Source: Gemmatimonadota bacterium (lineage in GTDB: Bacteria > Gemmatimonadota > Gemmatimonadetes > Gemmatimonadales > Gemmatimonadaceae). From it: 64,000 nt of DNA. The translations under genes and the position numbers were made by a program. The notes under the pieces were generated by a model, which worked only from the letters and a program-made list of their open reading frames with translations, ran no database searches and had not been told where the DNA came from. Shown in pieces: positions 54,669 to 63,296 of the stretch (positions are counted from its first letter, which is position 1; the number at the start of each line of letters is the position of its first letter). Location: NCBI GenBank assembly GCA_016719105.1, contig JADKAQ010000014.1, forward strand, positions 1-64,000, read 5' to 3'.

Positions 54669-55259
54669 ATGTCGCTGCGCCACGCGATTCTCGGCTTTCT
54701 CTCGCTTCGGCCGCTCACGGGCTACGACCTGAAGCGGTACTTCGATAACTCGATCCGACACTTCTGGTCCGCCGATCAGGCGGGGATCTATCGCGCGCTC
54801 AACGACCTGTCGGACGAGGGGTTGGTGACGCATGAGCGCGTGGCACAGCAGACCCGCCCCGATCGCAAGGTGTACCACGCCACGCCGGCCGGCCTCGCGG
54901 CGCTCGACGCGTGGCTTGCCGCACCGGCCCCGGCGGTCGTGCGTCGAGAGCCGCTGCTCATCAAGCTCTTCTTCGCCAAACGGCTGGCACCGGAAGCGCT
55001 TCGCCAGCTGCTCGAGGAGGAACTCGCCAGCGTCGAAGCCGAGTTGGAGACCTTTCGCGGGATAGTCGCGAGCATCCGGGCCGAGCCGAACACGAGCGAC
55101 GAGTCGGAGCTGCTGGGGCCGCTGATCACGTTGACCAACGGCGTCCGGACGGTCGCGGCGCAGCGCGATTGGCTGCGCGCACTGCTGGGCATGCAGGTGG
55201 CCGGGGCGCTCACAGCGGGGGCGCTGTTCGAGGAACTGGCGGAGCAGTTGCAGCCGTAG
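54669..55259 (+). CDS. PadR-family transcriptional regulator (long form)
   Basis: A 196-residue protein of the Vir-type PadR group: MSLRHAILGFLSLRPLTGYD, LKRYFDNSIRHFWSADQAGI, YRALNDLSDEGLVTHERV form the winged helix. The C-terminal coiled dimerisation domain is residues about 95-190 (EALRQLLEEELASVEAELET). The ATG at 54669 is preferred because the family starts MSLRHAIL. It probably controls the divergent CocE hydrolase and itself through the palindrome at 54589-54608. Confidence 0.9.
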   Translation: MSLRHAILGFLSLRPLTGYDLKRYFDNSIRHFWSADQAGIYRALNDLSDEGLVTHERVAQQTRPDRKVYHATPAGLAALDAWLAAPAPAVVRREPLLIKLFFAKRLAPEALRQLLEEELASVEAELETFRGIVASIRAEPNTSDESELLGPLITLTNGVRTVAAQRDWLRALLGMQVAGALTAGALFEELAEQLQP

Positions 55260-55333
55260 TTTGCTGTCGAGCACGGGCGACGCGTGTGGCGTCGCCCGAC
55301 GTCACGTCCACTTCTTGCGCACGGACATTCGAC

Positions 55334-55831
55334 ATGGCGCGCCTCACGCTCCGCTCGCTGTTGCTGGCTGCCGTCTGGCCGTCGGCGACCGGCTTCGCCA
55401 TTCACGACCTCACCAAGGCCCCGTTCGACCCCACCACGGCGCTCGGCATGGGCTACATCGCGCGCGTCGAGCCGACGCGCCTGACGATGATGTGTCCCGA
55501 CTGCATCGGCAGCCCGACGATCGACGTGCAGCTCGGCCGACAGGACGACGGGACCGAGGGGCGCTTCCGTGCGGGGACGACGACGGTGTCTCAGCTCGAA
55601 ACGGCGTGCCGAGCGCGCGAGGCGTCGTGCCGGATCGAGCGACTGCAGGTGGAGCCCGCCGTCGGATGGATGAGCAGCTATCGCATGGGCGCGCAGTTCG
55701 CGCACACGACCGTCGTGCTCCGCGATGGTGACCTGCTCACGGTGCGCACGCAGGCCAGCGATTCGGCGTCCGCCAGGCGCAACGCCGACGCCATGGTGGT
55801 GAAGCTGGTGCGGGGCGTCGTCGGCCAGTGA
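55334..55831 (+). CDS. Secreted protein of unknown function
   Basis: An intact 165-residue protein with a short hydrophobic N-terminus (LRSLLLAAVWPSATGFA). A beta-rich middle reads GYIARVEPTRLTMMCPDCIG with a CPDC pair, then TIDVQLGRQDDGTEGRFRAG, and a conserved-looking end DSASARRNADAMVVKLVRGV. No family recognised. It lies 74 bases after padR in the same direction and could share its transcript. Confidence 0.6.
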   Translation: MARLTLRSLLLAAVWPSATGFAIHDLTKAPFDPTTALGMGYIARVEPTRLTMMCPDCIGSPTIDVQLGRQDDGTEGRFRAGTTTVSQLETACRAREASCRIERLQVEPAVGWMSSYRMGAQFAHTTVVLRDGDLLTVRTQASDSASARRNADAMVVKLVRGVVGQ

Positions 55832-56104
55832 GCGAGGCCTCGCGCGAGCGGGAGTGCACGGGCTCCCACCCGTGGGCATCGCAGTGGGTGACGGTGGAGA
55901 GGGCCGGCGCAGGGGGTGACGGCTGGCCGGCCACTCGACTGGTGTGGAAGCGTGCGAAAGCGGGGCGCCGCGAACCGGTCGGGCACGTAGTTTAGCCGGG
56001 TCTTTCTGTACCAGGGCGGTGCCGTGACGGTGCGATGACGGCTGGCTCGTCACCCCGCCTCGTCCGCCGCATGGCCCGCGCGTCTCCCTTCTCATCCGTC
56101 CACC

Positions 56105-57460
56105 ATGACCGTACCCACGTCGACCGGCGACGCGGCGATCGAGGCAGCGCCGAGCACGGCGACTGGCCCTTCGTGGCCGCTCTGGCAGCGCGTGCTGCTG
56201 CGCTTCTTCTTCGTGTATCTGCTCCTCCAGATCACGCCGTGGAACTGGTTCGCGATCGTGCCGGGGGTCGAAGCGTTAGGCAACCTCTGGTCCCGCGGGG
56301 TCGACGCCGCGGTCGTGGCCGCCAATCGCGCGCTCTTCCACGTCGCCGATCCGTTGGTGGCGGTGAATGGCAGCGGCGACACGTCGTGGGCGTGGGCGGA
56401 GTTGCAGCTGTACCTGGTGGTCGCCGCTGCGGCAACGCTCGTGTGGAGCGTGATCGACCGGCGCCGTCCGCACCATGAGCGGCTCGCGTGGTGGCTGCGC
56501 CTGGTCGTGCGCTACTACATCGCCACCTTCGCGCTGAGCTACGGGATCATCAAGCTGTTCGGCCTGCAGATGCTCTTCCCCACGCTCAGCCAGCTTGCCA
56601 CCCCGCTCGGCGACTTCCTCCCGATGCGCTTCAGCTGGATGTTCATCGGCTATTCGTTCAAGTACCAGTTCTTTTCCGGTGTCGCCGAGACGGTGGCCGG
56701 GGTGCTACTGCTGTATCGGCGCACCGTCACCGCCGGGCTGCTCGCCGCCACGGGGGCATTCCTCAACGTCGTGATGATCAACCTGTCGTACGACGTGCCG
56801 GTCAAGCTGTTCGCCAGCCACCTGCTGTTGGCCTGCCTGTTCCTGCTCGCGCTCGACGCGCCACGACTGCTCGACTTCTTCGTCTTCAATCGCCCGACAG
56901 CAGCCACGGTGGCGTACGACCTGCCGTTCACGCACCGCTGGCAGCGTTGGGGGGCGCGCGCGGTGAAGGCGGTGATCGTCGTCCAGATCCTGATCCTCCC
57001 GCTGTGGAACGGTTGGACGCGCTACCAGGCCGCCGCAGGGGCGCAGCCCACGGGCCCCTTCGCGGTCGGCGTGTACCAGGTGCGTCGCTTCGTGGTGAAC
57101 GGTACCGAGGTGCCGTACACGATGGGCGACTCGCTGCGCTGGAACGACGTGATCTTCGACAACAGCTCGGCCGGGAGCGTCGGGACGCGCGATCCGGTCT
57201 TCTGGCAGCGATACCGGCGCGGGTACTTTCGCTACGCGACCGACACCGCGGCGAAGGTGGCGAGCGTCTGGAAGACGTCGACGATTCCGGGCGACAGCAC
57301 CTTCATGTTCCGCATGCGATACGACGTCCGCGATTCGATGACCGTGGCGTTGCACACGATGATCCGCGGCGATTCAGTGCATGCCGAGCTGGTACGCGTC
57401 CCCCGGCATTTTCAGCTGGCGGAGCGGCAGTTCCATTGGATCTCCGAGTACAATCGGTAG
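56105..57460 (+). CDS. DoxX-like multi-pass membrane protein
   Basis: A 451-residue protein with about eight membrane segments: LLRFFFVYLLLQITPWNWF, LYLVVAAAATLVWSVI, RYYIATFALSYGIIKLFGLQ, then GYSFKYQFFSGVAETVAGVL, TAGLLAATGAFLNVVMINLS and LLLACLFLLALD. The GxxE and ALSYGIIKLF features resemble DoxX-type proteins. A non-membrane C-terminal domain of about 130 residues (from VGVYQVRRFVVNGTEVPYTM) is unusual for the family. An in-frame TTA lies in the octamer at 56274. Function unknown; intact. Confidence 0.75.
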   Translation: MTVPTSTGDAAIEAAPSTATGPSWPLWQRVLLRFFFVYLLLQITPWNWFAIVPGVEALGNLWSRGVDAAVVAANRALFHVADPLVAVNGSGDTSWAWAELQLYLVVAAAATLVWSVIDRRRPHHERLAWWLRLVVRYYIATFALSYGIIKLFGLQMLFPTLSQLATPLGDFLPMRFSWMFIGYSFKYQFFSGVAETVAGVLLLYRRTVTAGLLAATGAFLNVVMINLSYDVPVKLFASHLLLACLFLLALDAPRLLDFFVFNRPTAATVAYDLPFTHRWQRWGARAVKAVIVVQILILPLWNGWTRYQAAAGAQPTGPFAVGVYQVRRFVVNGTEVPYTMGDSLRWNDVIFDNSSAGSVGTRDPVFWQRYRRGYFRYATDTAAKVASVWKTSTIPGDSTFMFRMRYDVRDSMTVALHTMIRGDSVHAELVRVPRHFQLAERQFHWISEYNR

Positions 57461-57541
57461 ACGACATCGCACGCACGGTCGACGGCCCTGGCCGATGCTG
57501 GGCGCCCGCGCGGCCGCCTTCACCCTGACCCTGGATTCCTG

Positions 57542-58069
57542 ATGCGCGGACTTCGTGAGACGGTACGAGTGAGGCTCGCCGTGGTGTTGCTGTGCACGGC
57601 GGTGCCGGCGGCGCTGCAAGCGCAGGCACGGGGCGACTCGCTGGTCCCCGCCGACGCGCCCAACTGCCGAGTGTCTTCGCCGCCCGACGCGGCGGGGATA
57701 TCGGCCACGCCGGGCGGCTTCGTGATCGTCTTTCCGCGCAACGATGCGCTCACCGATCGATACACCGGGTGCAAGCTGCTCTGGATCGCCGATACCGATC
57801 GCACGCCGCGCCTTGCAACGCTCTACTTCGAGCGGGGCCAGCTCGCGCGCGCTGTCGCGCACGACGTGCGCGATGCGGGCGGTGCCGTGGAGGGGGCGTG
57901 TGCGTTTCCCGAGGGACGATCGCTTCTCCCCAACGCGGGGCGTCGCCTGGGCGATGCCGCCTGTCGCGGGTTCAGCGGCGAGTCGCTGTACGCGTTGCGC
58001 GTCCCCACCTGGCCGCGCAGCTGCATGACCAAACCGGACGACGCGGTGTGCAGCGCTGATCCCCGGTAG
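57542..58069 (+). CDS. Secreted cysteine-containing protein, unknown function
   Basis: An intact 175-residue protein with a signal peptide (LAVVLLCTAVPAALQAQARG). The mature part has six cysteines (CRVSS, GCKLL, GACAF, AACRG, SCMTK, VCSAD), which suggests disulfide bonds. No family recognised. It follows the DoxX-like gene by 81 bases in the same direction. Confidence 0.55.
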   Translation: MRGLRETVRVRLAVVLLCTAVPAALQAQARGDSLVPADAPNCRVSSPPDAAGISATPGGFVIVFPRNDALTDRYTGCKLLWIADTDRTPRLATLYFERGQLARAVAHDVRDAGGAVEGACAFPEGRSLLPNAGRRLGDAACRGFSGESLYALRVPTWPRSCMTKPDDAVCSADPR

Positions 58070-58244
58070 CAGCACGCCAGCTGCACGCCAGTTCCTGGTC
58101 AGCCCTGACCTGCTCCGGGCGAACCCCCGTTCGCTCTCGGCCTGCCCCGCGCCCGCCGGCGGCGGCCGGTCCGCCTAACGGGCCGCAGCCCCCAGGCTGC
58201 CGCGTGCTTCCGGTCATGTCTCCGTTCTCCTCCGTCGCGTCGTC

Positions 58245-58563
58245 ATGCGCTCCCCTGCGGCCCCCCTGATCCTTGGCACGTTACCGGCGATTGTGGCCGG
58301 GGCCTTCGTACGCTGGATCGCCGACGTGACGCGCACCGTCTGGATGGTGCAGGGGGTGTCGGTGATGCTCTCGGTCGCGATGGCGTGGGGACATTCGCTG
58401 CTCGCTGGCGTCGGCGTGCTGGGAGCGGCGCTTGCGTTCGGCGGCTTGACGGGCCGGCGGTTGATGGCGATTGACGCGGCGCTGGCCCCCTGCTCGGCTT
58501 CGGGTTGCTGGCCGGCGCCGACACGCTGATGGTGCGAGGGGAGCGCCCTTCGCTTACCGGCTA
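58245..58563 (+). pseudogene. Small membrane protein, frameshift in a C run
   Basis: The ATG at 58245 gives APLILGTLPAIVAGAFVRWI, WMVQGVSVMLSVAMAWGHSL and LLAGVGVLGAALAFGGLTGR, three helices. At the five-C run near 58490 a one-base shift continues LLGFGLLAGADTLMVRGERP and SLTG, with TAA at 58561-58563, whereas the uncorrected frame stops at 58529. The shift at a homopolymer in a chromosomal gene is good evidence for a residual sequencing error. No family. Confidence 0.55.
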
Positions 58564-58662
58564 AGGCGTTTGTCACGCACCCTTCATCGTCACGCAATGT
58601 TGTCGTAAGGCTTCGCTCATCCGAGGGCGTCATGGTGACCTCACCCGACACCTGGAGGCCCC

Positions 58663-59055
58663 ATGACCACCGCCCCGCTCCCTCGCCTCACGCGCGAACC
58701 GAACGTCGTCCCCATGATCGACGTCCTGCTCGTCCTCCTCATCATCTTCATGATCGCCTCCGCGTCACAGCGGCGCGCGCTCGACTTGCAGCTGCCGCAA
58801 CAGTCGTCCGGGGGCGCATCCGGCCCGTCGATCGTGCTCACGGTCGACCCCGGTCCTCGTTATGCGCTCAACGGGACCGTCATCGACGCGTCGCGCCTCG
58901 GTGCGGAGCTGACGCGCGCCTTCCGCGACCGGCCCGAGAAGATCCTCTTCGTGAAGGGGGCGCCGAGGGTGCGCTATCAGGAGGTCGTGTACGCCTTCGA
59001 TGTCGCGCGCGGCGCCGGCGTGCGCGTCACGGGGGTCGTTCCCGGGCGCCCCTGA
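58663..59055 (+). CDS. ExbD/TolR-family biopolymer transport protein
   Basis: A 130-residue inner-membrane protein: a short cytoplasmic start, EPNVVPMIDVLLVLLIIFMI (one helix, with the conserved aspartate that conducts protons in ExbD), then a periplasmic domain with KILFVKGAPRVRYQEVVYAF. ExbD works with ExbB/TolQ and TonB/TolA to energise outer-membrane transport, but neither partner is adjacent, so it may work with a complex encoded elsewhere. The ATG at 58663 follows GGAGGCC. Intact. Confidence 0.85.
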   Translation: MTTAPLPRLTREPNVVPMIDVLLVLLIIFMIASASQRRALDLQLPQQSSGGASGPSIVLTVDPGPRYALNGTVIDASRLGAELTRAFRDRPEKILFVKGAPRVRYQEVVYAFDVARGAGVRVTGVVPGRP

Positions 59056-59191
59056 CAGCGCATCGCTATCGCCGGGGCGCGCGCGCAAACGTCCTTGTGC
59101 TTTGCGCTGTCAGAGGGTCTTGTAGGTCACGTGGCGCGGCACGAGTCGCCGCGACCACGTCCCTCCCGAGTCACCCCGTGTCACCCCACTC

Positions 59192-60745
59192 ATGACGCTC
59201 CCTGCCATGCGCTCCGCGATCCTGGTACTCGCCCTCGCGTCCTCGGCGACACGTCCATCGTCACTGCAGGCGCAGGCGCCGGACCGCTGGCAGCCGATTC
59301 GCGATTCCATCCAGGCGCAACTCCTCCGGGTGGGAGGAGCGGGCATGTCGGTCGCCGTGGCCAGGGGCGGCAAGATCATCTGGGAGGAGGGATTCGGGTG
59401 GGCCAACCGAGAGAAGCGGATAAGGGCCGACGAGCACACGATGTTCTCGCTGGCGTCGATCTCGAAGCCGATCACGTCGACGGGGCTCATGGTGCTCGCG
59501 CAGCGCGGCGCCATCGCCCTCGATCGCCCCGCCAACGATTATCTGGGGGCCGGAAAGCTCACCGGGTTGGCCGGCGACGCGTCGGGGGCGACGGTGCGGC
59601 GCGTGCTGTCGCACACCGCGGGACTCCCGCTGCACTACCAGTTCTTCTACGCCAACGAGTCTCGACATCCGCCCACGATGGACGAGACGATCGCGCGCTA
59701 CGGGATCCTGGTTTCGCCGCCGGGTGAGACGTTCCGGTACTCCAACCTGGGGTACGGGATCGTCGACTACCTCATCACACGCACCTCAGGGCAGTCGTAT
59801 CGCGACTTCATGCGGCAGGAGGTCTTCCTCCCGTTAGGCATGACGCACACCTCGATCGACATCGGGCCGGGACTGGAACCGTATGCGGCCGAGCGCTATG
59901 CGTGGGGCGGGAAGGTGGTGCCCTTCTACACGTTCGACCATCCGGGGGGATCGGCGGTCTACTCGAGCGCGCACGACCTCGTGCGCTTCGGGATGTTCCA
60001 CCTCAAGGCGCACCTTGCCGACCAACGGGCGATCCTGCCCGACTCGACGATCGACGCCATGCAGCGTCCGGCGTCGCCGGCCGTCTTCGGCGACTCGACG
60101 GTGTCGTACGGACTTGGGTGGTTCCGTCACACGAACGACCACGGGTTGCCGCTGGTCGAGCATTCCGGTGGCATGCCGGGGGTCGCGACCGTGCTGCATC
60201 TCTACCCGACCGAGCAGCTGGCGATCACCGTGCTGACCAACGGGGGCGGCAATCCGCGTACGGTGGCGCAACAGATCGCGGCCGCGCTCGTCCCTCGTTA
60301 TGCAGCGGCGCTCACGGCCGAGCGGTCGGCCGCGCCGGCTCCCGCCCCCGACGCACCCGGCAAGTTCGCGCCGGGGCCTGAGCTGGTGGGGACGTGGGAG
60401 GGGACGCTGCGCACCTGGCAGAAGACGCTCCCGATGCGCCTGACGGTGGAACAGGACGGCGACGTCAAGGTGCGCATCGGCCCCGAGCCGATCCCGGGCG
60501 AGGAGCCGTCGCCCGACATGCAGCTCGAGACGCTGCTCAACTTCATCTCGTGGCGATCCCCCGTGCTCGAGGCGGTCTTCACGGGGACGATCCCCACGCC
60601 GGACGCGAACTGGACGCCGCACTACGTCCAGCTCGAGTTGCGGCTGGCGGATGGCACGCTGCGCGGCCAGGCCAGCGCGCAGACGCCGGACACCCCGGTC
60701 TACTACTCGATCGCTTCCTACGTGGAGTTGCGGCGGAAGCGGTGA
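59192..60745 (+). CDS. Secreted class C serine hydrolase (5 of 5)
   Basis: A 517-residue protein with a signal peptide (LVLALASSATRPSSLQAQA). Catalytic motifs: SISK (MFSLASISKPITSTGLM), YSN (FRYSNLGYGIVDYLITRTS) and HSGG (LVEHSGGMPGVATVLHLYP). A C-terminal beta domain begins near residue 395 (ELVGTWEGTLRTWQKTLPMR). The family includes D-aminopeptidases and esterases. An in-frame TTA in the octamer at 59832 encodes the leucine of LPLGM. Intact. Confidence 0.9.
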   Translation: MTLPAMRSAILVLALASSATRPSSLQAQAPDRWQPIRDSIQAQLLRVGGAGMSVAVARGGKIIWEEGFGWANREKRIRADEHTMFSLASISKPITSTGLMVLAQRGAIALDRPANDYLGAGKLTGLAGDASGATVRRVLSHTAGLPLHYQFFYANESRHPPTMDETIARYGILVSPPGETFRYSNLGYGIVDYLITRTSGQSYRDFMRQEVFLPLGMTHTSIDIGPGLEPYAAERYAWGGKVVPFYTFDHPGGSAVYSSAHDLVRFGMFHLKAHLADQRAILPDSTIDAMQRPASPAVFGDSTVSYGLGWFRHTNDHGLPLVEHSGGMPGVATVLHLYPTEQLAITVLTNGGGNPRTVAQQIAAALVPRYAAALTAERSAAPAPAPDAPGKFAPGPELVGTWEGTLRTWQKTLPMRLTVEQDGDVKVRIGPEPIPGEEPSPDMQLETLLNFISWRSPVLEAVFTGTIPTPDANWTPHYVQLELRLADGTLRGQASAQTPDTPVYYSIASYVELRRKR

Positions 60746-60810
60746 GCGCGGGTGACGCCTGGCATGTCGTTCGCGGCCAGGGTCCCAGGGCCGTGCACCC
60801 TGACGTCGAC

Positions 60811-61284
60811 TTACTGGCCGTCGGTGATCCCGGCGTCGCTCCCCGTTGGAGCGGCGTCGATCGATTCGCGCGACGCCGCCTTCCTGGCAAGCGCGAGCGA
60901 GCCGGCGGCCGAAACGGCGCTCAACACGGTGACGGGGCCAAGGATGACCGTGGCCCGCAGCCACAGCGGAAGGACGCCGCTCGCCGCTCCCAAACCGAGC
61001 GCGACCAGCCCGAGCAGGGCCCCGACCGCCGCCCCCCACAGACCAAAGCGCGGGAGCGACAGTTCGTCGAATCGGCGACGTCCTTCGGCGATCCAAAGAA
61101 GGAAGGCGAAGACCACGCCGCAAAGGAAGCCGGGGATCGCCAGCGTCTGCGGCCACATGTCGAGGATCCTGCCATCGGGGTCCACGATCCCCTCCATGAC
61201 GGCGCCACCGACGATGGCCCAGCCGAGGGCCCAGGTGAGCCCCATGCCAAGGGCACCACGCAGGCGTCGGAGCAGCCTCTTCAT
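60811..61284 (-). CDS. Four-helix membrane protein, unknown function
   Basis: A 157-residue protein with helices near residues 12-30 (LGMGLTWALGWAIVGGAVM), 45-63 (TLAIPGFLCGVVFAFLLWIA), 80-100 (GLWGAAVGALLGLVALGLGA) and 108-130. The ATG at 61282-61284 is the better of two starts. It converges on the serine hydrolase. Family not recognised, though proteins of this size and layout are common in Gemmatimonadota. Confidence 0.65.
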   Translation of the reverse strand: MKRLLRRLRGALGMGLTWALGWAIVGGAVMEGIVDPDGRILDMWPQTLAIPGFLCGVVFAFLLWIAEGRRRFDELSLPRFGLWGAAVGALLGLVALGLGAASGVLPLWLRATVILGPVTVLSAVSAAGSLALARKAASRESIDAAPTGSDAGITDGQ

Positions 61285-61478
61285 GGTGTCCTCATCAGGC
61301 GGTGGTTGCGGCACCAGGTCATCACGTCACCTGCTCCTGTCGATGTGAGGAAGTGAGCGTGCGATCATCCGCGGGGCAATGCCACCACGGCTGGCGCGCG
61401 CCTGCCTTCGCCTGCAGACTGTTGGCGCCGCCCCAACGGACCCCTGAGCCACTCGCGCCCACTCCAGGAGAGAGACCG

Positions 61479-62369
<891 letters not shown>

Positions 62370-62678
62370 GCACCCGGCGCGCCGCAGGGCCCGGGCGCTG
62401 GGGTGCCCGGGTGCTGCGGTCCTGTGGCGCGGCCGTGACAGGTGCGTTCGTGGCGGGGCGCTCAGCCACCACCTCGCCTCGGTGACTCACCTGTCGGTGG
62501 CGGGCGACTCCTCCGCACGAGGGCGTGCCTCTTCCGCGCGAGGGGCTGCCCCTTCCACGCGAGAGCGACGGCCGCACTCGGCGGGCAAATGGCGCGACCA
62601 AGGCAACCGCTCGCAAGCCCGCGTGTGGTAGCTTCCTGCACCCCCTCCCCTTTCCAACGCCCGAACGAGGATACCCCC
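62370..62678. other. Intergenic stretch with a 21-base imperfect tandem repeat
   Basis: Three 21-base units, 62508-62528, 62529-62549 and 62550-62570, share the core TTCCRCGCGAGRG with substitutions. On the minus strand they encode heptads such as PRAEEAR, in a frame of no recognised family. The rest holds no gene that I can support. Confidence 0.45.
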
Positions 62679-62882
62679 CTGCAGCGATCCAAGGCCGTCG
62701 CGCTTCAACAAGCGTGGGGCGACCGCCCCTGCGACCACCCGACGTTCTCGCGCGAGTACGACAACGGGGAGCGAACGGGGAACTACTGCTGCACGCAGTG
62801 CGGCGCCTCGATCTCGTTCCGCGAGAAGGCCGAGCTCATGGCGACGCGCAACGCCGCCCCCATGCGGCCGCGCCGCGGGTAG
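62679..62882 (+). CDS. Small zinc-ribbon-like protein, start uncertain
   Basis: A frame of about 67 residues reads SKAVALQQAWGDRPCDHPTF, SREYDNGERTGNYCCTQCGA and ISFREKAELMATRN. The CxxC pair and upstream cysteine suggest a small zinc-binding protein. The only start near the ribosome-binding-like GAGGAT is a CTG at 62679; the frame is open further upstream without homology. No family. Confidence 0.5.
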   Translation: MQRSKAVALQQAWGDRPCDHPTFSREYDNGERTGNYCCTQCGASISFREKAELMATRNAAPMRPRRG

Positions 62883-62965
62883 GCGGACGTTGCAGCTGAC
62901 GCGGCAAGGCCGCCATCGTCGCGCCGTGACGATGGCAGGGGCGGGGGGGGCTGACGCGCCTGCTC

Positions 62966-63214
62966 GTGGCCGTTGGGCTGCTCGCGGCCGTGGCCTGTGC
63001 CCGCGCCCCCTCGCCACTGTTGGTCCCCCCACTCGACATTCGCGGCGATTCGCTCGCGGAGGCGCGGTGGATCGCACGCGCCGCGCAGGAGTGCCCCGGT
63101 CAGATCAAGGTCCTCTTCGACGAAGGGGCCAACGACCTCGTGCGCGACTCGCTCGCCCGCCCGGTCTTTCGCGCGCGCCGTCACCTCATCGGCGTGCAGT
63201 GCGGCCCGCGCTAG
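62966..63214 (+). CDS. Small lipoprotein-like secreted protein
   Basis: An 82-residue frame from a GTG at 62966: MAVGLLAAVACARAPSPLLV has a lipobox-like AAVAC, then EARWIARAAQECPGQIKVLF, DEGANDLVRDSLARPVFRAR. The eight-G run at about 62940 just upstream leaves open that translation starts at ATG 62932 with a slipped base, which would add six residues and lengthen the signal. Unknown function. Confidence 0.55.
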   Translation: MAVGLLAAVACARAPSPLLVPPLDIRGDSLAEARWIARAAQECPGQIKVLFDEGANDLVRDSLARPVFRARRHLIGVQCGPR

Positions 63215-63235
63215 CACACGAGGCCCCACACGCTT

Positions 63236-63268
63236 GACGGGGCGCCTCGATCACCGAGACGCCCCGTC
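63236..63268. terminator. Bidirectional hairpin terminator
   Basis: GACGGGGCGCCTCG (63236-63249) pairs with CGAGACGCCCCGTC (63255-63268) with one mismatch and a five-base loop. It lies between the small lipoprotein gene and the converging katG. Confidence 0.7.
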
Positions 63269-63296
63269 GTGCATTCCTGACGCCGCGCGCCCCGAC

